A stretch of 33,965 nucleotides of DNA, taken from Chloroflexota bacterium (lineage in GTDB: Bacteria > Chloroflexota > Dehalococcoidia > Lucifugimonadales > JACQTT01). Where the stretch lies: NCBI GenBank assembly GCA_016210665.1, contig JACQTT010000002.1, positions 1 to 33,965 of the forward strand, given 5' to 3'. Positions 27,344-33,965 of the stretch are shown piece by piece. The position numbers and the translations under genes are program-made. Under the pieces are notes generated by a model. It saw only the letters and a program-made list of their open reading frames with translations. It searched no databases and had not been told where the DNA came from. Each line of letters opens with the position of its first letter. The first letter of the stretch is position 1.

Positions 27344-27796
27344 ATGCCCGAGGTAGGCGACAAAGCCCCCGACTTCACCCTTGCCAGCACAGTGGGAGAG
27401 TTGACCCTCAGCAAGGTCAACCAGAGGAAAAAGGTCGTTTTGGCCTTTTACATCGAGGATAATACCCCTGGCTGAAGTCAAGAGATATCCTCCTTTAAGG
27501 AGGAGTACGCCACTATTCAGGAATTGGAGAGTGAGGTGCTGGGGATAAGCGCCGACAGCGTGGACTCCCATGCCAAGTTTTGTGAAAAGATAGGCGGCTG
27601 TCCATTTCCCCTACTCAGCGACACCACCCTCCAGGTAGCTCGGCTCTACGACGTTCTGGGAGAGGATGGCAAGCGCATCCGCCGAGCCGTATTCGTTCTC
27701 GATGCAACAGGCATAATTATTTACAAGATTCCGTGGTATCAACCAGGCAATGTGGGGCAGTTCATGGAGGTCTTCCAGGCTCTAGGGCTAAACTAA
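27344..27796 (+). CDS. Peroxiredoxin (BCP/AhpC-TSA-like), probable selenoprotein (UGA 27473-27475)
   Basis: MPEVGDKAPDFTLASTVGELTLSKVNQRKKVVLAFYIEDNTPG-TGA-SQEISSFKEEYATIQELESEVLGISADSVDSHAKF...; UGA replaces the peroxidatic Cys of the TPGC motif and the frame is otherwise open. Confidence 0.88.
27488..27504 (+). promoter_or_regulatory. Candidate bSECIS hairpin for the peroxiredoxin UGA
   Basis: TCCTCC-TTTAA-GGAGGA, starting 12 nt after the UGA. Confidence 0.45.
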
Positions 27797-27822
27797 ATTT
27801 GAAAAAGGTTTAGAACGGGTCG

Positions 27823-27851
27823 TTGACAGTCTCTCCAGAGTTGCGTATAAT
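27823..27851 (+). promoter_or_regulatory. Consensus sigma70 promoter
   Basis: TTGACA - 17 nt - TATAAT, perfect match to both hexamers. Confidence 0.9.
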
Positions 27852-27861
27852 GTAAACAGTT

Positions 27862-27921
27862 ATGACTTATCAGATTGTAATCGAGTGCATCTGTACCTGT
27901 ACCCGGGAGGGTCCGGGGTAG
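27862..27921 (+). CDS. Cys-containing leader peptide, near-leaderless (19 codons)
   Basis: ATG 10 nt after the -10 box; MTYQIVIECICTCTREGPG*, with three Cys codons (27886, 27892, 27898) within five codons. Confidence 0.65.
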   Translation: MTYQIVIECICTCTREGPG

Positions 27922-27943
27922 GCTAACTTTGTCTTCATGTAGG

Positions 27944-27984
27944 GCCCTCTCGTAGAACAACCTCTACGAGAGGGCTTTTCTTTT
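27944..27984 (+). terminator. Intrinsic terminator / attenuator upstream of tusA
   Basis: GCCCTCTCGTAG / CTACGAGAGGGC 12-bp perfect stem followed by TTTTCTTTT; lies between the promoter and ORF 28012. Confidence 0.9.
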
Positions 27985-28011
27985 ACGAATAATCTAGTTC
28001 AGGAGGAAGAA

Positions 28012-28260
28012 ATGTCATCGCAGATTCAGGAGATCAAGGACGACAAGGTCTTGGATACGAGGGGAAAGCTCTGCCCCATGCCCGTTATCGAGGCCTCCCT
28101 GGTTATGAAGGACCTAATCTCAGGGCATGTGCTGAAGGTTCTGGCCACCGACCCCGGCTCCAAGGCCGATTTTCCTGCTTGGGCCGAGGCCTCGGGGCAT
28201 CGTTTGCTAAAGCAAGAGGCAAAGGATACCATCTTCACCTACTGGATACAGAAGGGATAG
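28012..28260 (+). CDS. TusA/SirA-family sulfurtransferase
   Basis: LDTRGKLCPMPVIEASLVMKDL, LKVLATDPGSKADFPAWAEASGHRLL. Confidence 0.92.
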   Translation: MSSQIQEIKDDKVLDTRGKLCPMPVIEASLVMKDLISGHVLKVLATDPGSKADFPAWAEASGHRLLKQEAKDTIFTYWIQKG

Positions 28261-28269
28261 GAGGTCACC

Positions 28270-28833
28270 ATGTTGGAGTCTCTCGAGAAACTCTCCCTGG
28301 ATTTGGAGGAGTTCAAGCGCCTTCACAGCGAGGTTCATAAGGATACTGACACAAAAAGGCTGGCCATCGTGGCTTCAAAGGGCAGCCTGGACATGATCTA
28401 TCCCGCCCTGATCCTGGCCACTACGGCCGCTTCTATGGGCTGGCAGGTTGGGATCTTCTTCACCTTTTACGGCCTGGACGCCCTTCATGTCAAGCGTTAT
28501 AAGAAGCTGAAAGTCGCTCCTCTAGGCAACCCGGCCATGCCTGCACCATTCCATGGCATCCCTGTTCAGGTGCCAACTATCATAGCGGCTATTCCTGGCA
28601 TGACCACGGTTGCCACTATCCTGATGAAAAGCTGGATGAAACGCTCCAGACTCCCAACGGTGGAAGGTTTTCTGAAGATGTCCAACCAGATGGGCGTCAA
28701 GCTCATCGCCTGCTCTACTACCATGGGAGTCATGAAGATAAAGCAGGAGGATCTGCTGCCAGAAGCCGAAGTGCAAGGTGCAGCCGCCTTTCTTCACTTT
28801 GCTTCCAAGGCCACGGTCAGCCTGTTTATATAG
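28270..28833 (+). CDS. DsrE/DsrF-like family protein
   Basis: LAIVASKGSLDMIYPALILATTAASMGWQVGIFFTFYGL...LIACSTTMGVMKIKQEDLLPEAEVQGAAAF. Confidence 0.88.
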   Translation: MLESLEKLSLDLEEFKRLHSEVHKDTDTKRLAIVASKGSLDMIYPALILATTAASMGWQVGIFFTFYGLDALHVKRYKKLKVAPLGNPAMPAPFHGIPVQVPTIIAAIPGMTTVATILMKSWMKRSRLPTVEGFLKMSNQMGVKLIACSTTMGVMKIKQEDLLPEAEVQGAAAFLHFASKATVSLFI

Positions 28834-29009
28834 GTAGCGACCACAAGAGCAGAAACATGCCCAAGGCTTGGTAGAGGCCTCTAATTGTTGACATACGCCG
28901 TGATCTGAACGAGCACAACGCCTTGACATGGCCGCCAAGAGGGGGTAATTTTGGGAAGGAAAGCTGGCGCGCCCAAGCCTTCGTTAGGAACGGAGGCGGC
29001 GATGAAAGG

Positions 29010-29615
29010 ATGAATAGCATGCCCCGAATCCACCCCCTGAAAGAGGAAGAGGTGCCCTCAGAGAGCAGGGCATATTTTGAAAGGAGCCGGCTCTCTTTCG
29101 GCGCAGTGCTTCAGAGCACCGCCCTCTACGCCTACTGCCCTCCCATCCTGGAGGGAATCAGTCTCCTGGGTACCAGCATAGAGAGGTCGAGAAAGCTTAC
29201 TCGACAGCTACGGTGTTTGATCAATGTGAAGGTAGCGGCCATAGTAGGCTGTCCCTTCTGAATGGATACCAACGCTAGCGGAGCTAGCAAGGCTGGCGCC
29301 TCCCACGAAAAGATCATGGCAACCTTTTGCTTCCGAGAGAGCGGACTTTTCACCCCGGCGGAAAAGGTGGCTCTGGAAGTGGCTGAGGCTATGACTCAAA
29401 CCCCTCCGAGAGTGACCGACGTCCTGTTCCAGCAGTTGCAGGAACACTATGCTGAGGCACAGATTGTGGAAATGGCGGCCGTTATCGCTCTGGAGAACTT
29501 TCGCAGCCGTTTCAACCGTTGCCTGGGGGTTCAGGCCCACGGATTCTATCATGGATTGAAAGAGGTGCTGGAAGCGGCTGGGCTCTCGATGCGAGAATCA
29601 GTCCAATTGTCCTGA
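29010..29615 (+). CDS. AhpD/carboxymuconolactone-decarboxylase-like protein, probable selenoprotein (UGA 29259-29261)
   Basis: ...RKLTRQLRCLINVKVAAIVGCPF-TGA-MDTNASGASKAGASHEKIMATF...; the second Cys of the CxxC motif (GCPFC) is UGA; continuous frame to 29615. Confidence 0.82.
29274..29288 (+). promoter_or_regulatory. Candidate bSECIS hairpin for the AhpD-like UGA
   Basis: GCTAGC-GGA-GCTAGC, starting 12 nt after the UGA, G-containing apical loop. Confidence 0.5.
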
Positions 29616-29656
29616 AGCTGCCTGGGAGAGGATGTGTCTCCTCGAAAAGAGGTGCC

Positions 29657-30574
29657 GTGACTCGTTTTGGCGTTTATCTACCTAACGTGGGCTGGGAGGC
29701 GCTTCCCACCCCCTCCGAGTTGGTGGACTTTGCCGTGGCGGCGGAGGAGATGGGCTTTGACTCGGTGTGGGTCGAGGACCGCCTTCTCCATCCCCGGCTG
29801 GGAGTCCTGGAGGCCCTGACCACCCTCACCTACGTAGCTTCTCGTACCCACCGGATTCGGCTAGGGACCAGCATCCTGCTGGTCAATCTGCGGAACCCCT
29901 TGGTGGTGGCCAAGATGCTGGCCACCCTGGACTATCTTTCGGGAGGTAGGGTCGTGCTGGGGGCCTCTTTGGGAGGCAGCCCTGACGAATATCTAGCTGC
30001 TGGAGTAGCGATGAAGACCAGAGTCACTCGGTTTGTCGAGACCCTAAGAGCTATACGGGCTTTTTGGGGGGAAGCATCCTTTGAGGGCAGGTCCTCGCTT
30101 TTCGCGTCGCCAGATCTGGTCATGGAGCCTAGCCCGGTGCAGTCTCGCATGCCCGTCTGGATCGGAGGGAGGGGAGAGCCGGTGTTCCGGCGGGTGGCTA
30201 CCCTGGGCAATGGTTGGCTTGCCTCTAGCACGACCAGTGCCGAGGAGTTTGCGCGCGGGTGGGAGAGTATCCGGGAGCATGCTGCCGCTGTCGGTCGGAA
30301 TGCCGACGACCTGGAGCCGGCCAAGTTCACCTACATCCACATAGGCGACAGTGCCGAAGAGGCCAAGGCGGTCCTTGAGCAGAGGCTCCCAAGATATTAC
30401 TCCTTTCCTTACGACGTCGCCCATCGGACCCTTTACGGACCACCATCCTTGTGTGTTCAGGGGGCCCAGAAGTTGTTGGATGCTGGAGTGAAGACGCTGA
30501 TTTTCGCCATGGTGGGCGATGATAGGAACCAGCTAGAGCGTGTGGCCCGCCAGGTGCTGCCTCAGCTAACGTAG
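29657..30574 (+). CDS. LLM-class (F420/FMN) flavin-dependent oxidoreductase
   Basis: FGVYLPNVGWE...FAVAAEEMGFDSVWVEDRL...RIRLGTSILLVNLRNPLVVAKMLATLDYLSGGRVVLG; GTG start in the longer track ORF 29519. Confidence 0.9.
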   Translation: MTRFGVYLPNVGWEALPTPSELVDFAVAAEEMGFDSVWVEDRLLHPRLGVLEALTTLTYVASRTHRIRLGTSILLVNLRNPLVVAKMLATLDYLSGGRVVLGASLGGSPDEYLAAGVAMKTRVTRFVETLRAIRAFWGEASFEGRSSLFASPDLVMEPSPVQSRMPVWIGGRGEPVFRRVATLGNGWLASSTTSAEEFARGWESIREHAAAVGRNADDLEPAKFTYIHIGDSAEEAKAVLEQRLPRYYSFPYDVAHRTLYGPPSLCVQGAQKLLDAGVKTLIFAMVGDDRNQLERVARQVLPQLT

Positions 30575-30680
30575 TAGGTCAGGGTCGATCTCTTGACCCC
30601 ACAAAAGTGTCTTAGCTGGTACCACCCGGACGTGGCCTCTAAACTCCGGTGTCTCACATATACTGGACGAGTACCCACCC

Positions 30681-30709
30681 TTGACGTAGCGAGTCAGATT
30701 GCCTATACT
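30681..30709 (+). promoter_or_regulatory. Putative sigma70 promoter of rplU
   Basis: TTGACG - 17 nt - TATACT. Confidence 0.6.
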
Positions 30710-30740
30710 GGTGTCTCCAGAATAGACTCGGGGTGAAAAA

Positions 30741-31064
30741 TTGGTAGATTACGCCATAATTCAGACCGGTGGCAAACAGTATCGTGTCCAGGAGGGCGAT
30801 TCTATACGAGTAGAGTCCCTTCCGGTCGAGGCTGGGGACGCCCTGGACCTTGAGGAAGTGCTTTTGGTTTCCAAGGGCGGATCGCTTAAGGTCGGCAACC
30901 CGACGGTCCCGGGAGCCAGAGTCAAGACAGAAGTAAAGGGTCATGGCCGAGGGCCGAAAGTGATTATCTTCAAGTTCAAGGCCAAGACAAGGTATCGCCG
31001 TAAGACAGGGCATCGTCAGGGATATACCGAGCTAGCCATCAGGGACATTCTGGTGGAAGAATAG
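30741..31064 (+). CDS. rplU: 50S ribosomal protein L21
   Basis: [23 protein letters not shown]...[24 protein letters not shown]. Confidence 0.97.
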   Translation: MVDYAIIQTGGKQYRVQEGDSIRVESLPVEAGDALDLEEVLLVSKGGSLKVGNPTVPGARVKTEVKGHGRGPKVIIFKFKAKTRYRRKTGHRQGYTELAIRDILVEE

Positions 31065-31091
31065 ATAGATTCAATAGCGGGGTGAATCGAA

Positions 31092-31358
31092 ATGGCCCAC
31101 AAAAAGGGAGGGGGCAGTTCCCGAAACGGGCGCGATAGCCAACCTAAGCGCCTGGGAGTGAAGCGCTATGACGGCCAGCTCGTGAGGGCAGGGACCATTC
31201 TCATGCGCCAGCGAGGAACAAGGGTGCGCCCTGGGACAAATGTGGGGGTAGGGAGGGATTACACTCTCTACGCTCTAGTAGATGGAAAGGTCAAATTTGA
31301 GCAGGCATCTAAAGAACGGCGCAAGGCTAGTGTTTATCCCTCCTCGGTGGTGCTGTAA
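31092..31358 (+). CDS. rpmA: 50S ribosomal protein L27
   Basis: [52 protein letters not shown]. Confidence 0.97.
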   Translation: MAHKKGGGSSRNGRDSQPKRLGVKRYDGQLVRAGTILMRQRGTRVRPGTNVGVGRDYTLYALVDGKVKFEQASKERRKASVYPSSVVL

Positions 31359-31558
31359 TGAAGACTAAAATACATCCTGAATACTATCCCAATGCCCAGG
31401 TGACCTGCAATTGCGGAAATACTTTTATTTCCGGCTCTACCAAGCCTATGTCAAAAATCGAGGTTTGTAGCCAGTGTCATCCCTTCTTTACCGGCCAGCA
31501 GCGCATCGTGGACACCGAGGGAAGGGTGGAGAGGTTGAGACGCAGATTTAAGCTATAA
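31358..31558 (+). CDS. rpmE: 50S ribosomal protein L31
   Basis: [28 protein letters not shown]...EVCSQCHPFFTGQQRIVDTEGRVERLRRRF (Cys-containing form). Confidence 0.97.
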   Translation: MKTKIHPEYYPNAQVTCNCGNTFISGSTKPMSKIEVCSQCHPFFTGQQRIVDTEGRVERLRRRFKL

Positions 31559-31580
31559 CACACTGTAATACGGGCACCGA

Positions 31581-31609
31581 AAAATGGGGTGAAAGCTCAC
31601 CCCATTTTT
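31581..31609 (+). terminator. Intrinsic terminator after rpmE
   Basis: AAAATGGGGTGA-AAGC-TCACCCCATTTTT. Confidence 0.9.
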
Positions 31610-31804
31610 GTTTCCGGCCTCGGAACGTCCGCCCTCTACCACAAGGGCTCAGGATACGCGCGGTTTCGTCAGCCCATAGTGAGCCCTTCATCCTGACACA
31701 ACGAGGCTCAATGCATTAGAAACATGACATTACCCCCGTGCTTTCCTGACATCCTAGATATCGCTCCATCGTCAGGCTTCTCGTAAAGAAACTGCAAATG
31801 CCAT

Positions 31805-32752
31805 ATGATAGGAATCAAAGACTTTGAGAAATCTTTGTTCACGGGAGAGTATCCAATGGCTGGCGTACACCGTTATGGAGGACAGGCGCTTATTGAGGGA
31901 GTGATGATTCGTGGAGAGAGGAAAGCCTCCATTGCAGTACGCTGCCCTAACGGGGAGATAGCCCTGCGCTGCGACGACCTTAATCCCCTATTCACCGGTC
32001 GCCTTAGACGTGTCCCCCTGATAAGGGGGGTCGTTGTGCTGATAGAGACGGTGATCTTGGGTATGAGTGCTCTCAATTACTCAGCTAACGTGGCCCTTGA
32101 GCAGGAGGGACACGAAGTTTCCAAAGGCTCCATGGTTATAATGCTCCTCGGGGCATTCACTTTTGGCATAGCTCTTTTTTTCTTGGCTCCATTATTTGCT
32201 GCTCGGGGCATAGAGACCTTGATAGCCTCCAACGTGGCGGCAAGCAATCTCATCGAAGGGACAATACGCCTCGCTCTCCTCATTGGTTATATTACCCTGA
32301 TCGGCCTGTTGCCAGACATACGGAGAGTCTTTGCCTATCATGGCGCTGAGCACATGACCGTTCACGCTCAAGAGGATGGAGTGCCATTGGAGGTCCCCTC
32401 GGTGCGTAACTATCCTACTGCTCATCCTCGATGTGGGACCGCCTTCCTTTTAGTCGTTATGGTGATAGCCGTTGTTGTGTTTGCATTACTCGGACGACCT
32501 TCCCTTGTTTGGAGCATCGTCTCCCGCATTCTTCTAGTGCCCGTGATCGCTGGCATCAGCTATGAGATCATCCGTTTCAGCGGCTACCACAGCCACAGGC
32601 CGCTGGTGCGCCTCATCACCGCTCCCAGCCTCGCTCTCCAGAGACTAACTACTCGACAGCCCGAGGATAGCCAGATAGAGGTAGCTATTCAGGCCATGAA
32701 GCAGGCGATAGACGCAGATAAGACATTCAGTTCCCCCGCGACTCCTGGATAA
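31805..32752 (+). CDS. DUF1385 family membrane protein
   Basis: YGGQALIEGVMIRGERKASIAVR, YHGAEHMTVHAQE, HPRCGTAFLLVVMV; start may be ATG 31856. Confidence 0.93.
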   Translation: MIGIKDFEKSLFTGEYPMAGVHRYGGQALIEGVMIRGERKASIAVRCPNGEIALRCDDLNPLFTGRLRRVPLIRGVVVLIETVILGMSALNYSANVALEQEGHEVSKGSMVIMLLGAFTFGIALFFLAPLFAARGIETLIASNVAASNLIEGTIRLALLIGYITLIGLLPDIRRVFAYHGAEHMTVHAQEDGVPLEVPSVRNYPTAHPRCGTAFLLVVMVIAVVVFALLGRPSLVWSIVSRILLVPVIAGISYEIIRFSGYHSHRPLVRLITAPSLALQRLTTRQPEDSQIEVAIQAMKQAIDADKTFSSPATPG

Positions 32753-32881
32753 TCGGTCAAGGTATATACCCCGTGAACTCACAGCGTGGTATCATAGGGC
32801 GTCTATCCCACGCCCGTGGTTTGTCTTGATTGGTCACCTTGAGGGCGAATAGGCGAGAGTAAGATATAAAAGGAGGGAAAT

Positions 32882-33661
32882 ATGGCTTATCAGTACATTC
32901 TCTACGAAAAAAGGGAACGGATCGCCCACGTAACAATTAACCGCCCGGAGGTGCGTAATGCCATGCACCCACCGGCCAACCAGGAGCTAGCCGAAATCTT
33001 GCACGACTTCCGAGACGATCCAGAGGTGTGGGTTGCCATACTGACGGGTGCTGGCGACAAAGCATTTAGCGCAGGCATGGACCTGAAATACTCCGCCGAG
33101 CAGCAGGGTCGCCCCCGCTCCTCACAGTCGGCCCCTCTTCCTGGCCTCACCTCCGGTTTTGTGTGCTGGAAGCCTATCATAGCTGCCGTCAACGGTTTCG
33201 CTATGGGAGGTGGGTTGGAAACCGCCCTGGCCTGTGACATCATCATAGCTGCTGACCATGCTCAGTTTGCCCTGCCCGAGCCGCGGGTGGGTCTTACGGC
33301 CGGAGCCGGAGGGATGCACCGCCTTCCCAGGCAGGTACCGTTGAAACAGGCTATGGGTATGCTTCTCACAGGCAGACGCATCAACGCTCAGGAGGCATTC
33401 CGTATTGGTCTGGTCAACGAAGTAGTACCCTTTCCTGAGCTAATGCCCGCCGCCGAGCGATGGGCCAAGGAGATACTAGAGTGCGCTCCCCTATCAGTGA
33501 GGGCTTCTAAGCAAGTGGCAATGAGCTCCCTGGGCTGGCCCCTCGAGGTGTCCATGAGCCGTACCTTCGATGGGCAGCGAGCAGCTAGCGAGTCAGAGGA
33601 TTCTAAAGAGGGCCCCCGAGCCTTTGCAGAGAAAAGGTCGCCTCAGTGGAAGGGACGGTGA
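32882..33661 (+). CDS. Enoyl-CoA hydratase/isomerase family protein
   Basis: VTINRPEVRNAMHP, GDKAFSAGMDLKY, IAAVNGFAMGGGLETALACDIIIAA, GLTAGAGGMHRLPR. Confidence 0.93.
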   Translation: MAYQYILYEKRERIAHVTINRPEVRNAMHPPANQELAEILHDFRDDPEVWVAILTGAGDKAFSAGMDLKYSAEQQGRPRSSQSAPLPGLTSGFVCWKPIIAAVNGFAMGGGLETALACDIIIAADHAQFALPEPRVGLTAGAGGMHRLPRQVPLKQAMGMLLTGRRINAQEAFRIGLVNEVVPFPELMPAAERWAKEILECAPLSVRASKQVAMSSLGWPLEVSMSRTFDGQRAASESEDSKEGPRAFAEKRSPQWKGR

Positions 33662-33965
33662 ACATATCTGGGTAGCCTGATTGCCGAAGCGTGGGATTCA
33701 GGTAGATATTTTCAGCGCCCCTCCTCAAAGGTGCGGGCTTCCTTAGCATCGTTAAATAGTTATGCCTACGGAAGCCTTACCCATGAAGTTGGCTAGACAA
33801 CCACGATGGTTCGACAACCACATCGTGAGGGGAAGACTATCACAACCGTTCGCCCTTGTATCTTGTATCATTGGTATAGAGGTGTGACAGACCGGTTCGC
33901 CCTGGGTTGTAAGAGGCCGTGGCTCAGCAGGGTCGTCACACCCCATATCTTAAGAGCCCGAACAG

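Noticed and set aside
27852-28011. Known metabolite riboswitch upstream of tusA
   Set aside because: No recognisable riboswitch core; the short Cys-rich ORF plus alternative helices explains the leader better.
33662-33965. Possible feature at the window end (hairpin around CACGATGG...CCACATCGTG, 33800s)
   Set aside because: Only a short imperfect hairpin and no supported ORF; truncated by the window edge.

Overview
About 34 kb of bacterial chromosome; gene content suggests Chloroflexota/Dehalococcoidia, which is an inference only. The backbone is largely housekeeping: ilvC (3' end)-leuA-leuC, aquaglyceroporin-arsC-sucCD, dnaJ-hspR-clp, rplU-rpmA-rpmE and DUF1385. Accessory segments are: a REP/IS200-like tyrosine transposase with paired hairpin arrays between ilvC and leuA; a Ymh-family pair plus a MazEF-type toxin-antitoxin; and a ~2.5 kb island bounded by a duplicated tauE 3' end, followed by an AAA-ATPase/TOPRIM-like gene. 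Strongest observations: (1) three genes carry an in-frame UGA exactly where the family has a conserved redox Cys (DUF3179 'ITY-U-PLC', peroxiredoxin 'TPG-U-SQE', AhpD/CMD-like 'GCPF-U'), each followed 12-13 nt later by a hairpin, so they are probable selenoproteins that ORF calling splits; (2) a consensus sigma70 promoter reads into a nearly leaderless 19-codon ORF with a Cys-rich end (ECICTC), overlapping alternative terminator/antiterminator helices upstream of a TusA-DsrE operon, a candidate cysteine-responsive transcription attenuator; (3) tandem paralogous 102-aa proteins of unknown function sit next to a STAS/GHKL-ATPase pair in the tauE-bounded island. No tRNA, rRNA or CRISPR was recognised. 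All family calls come from motif recognition by eye; no database search was run.
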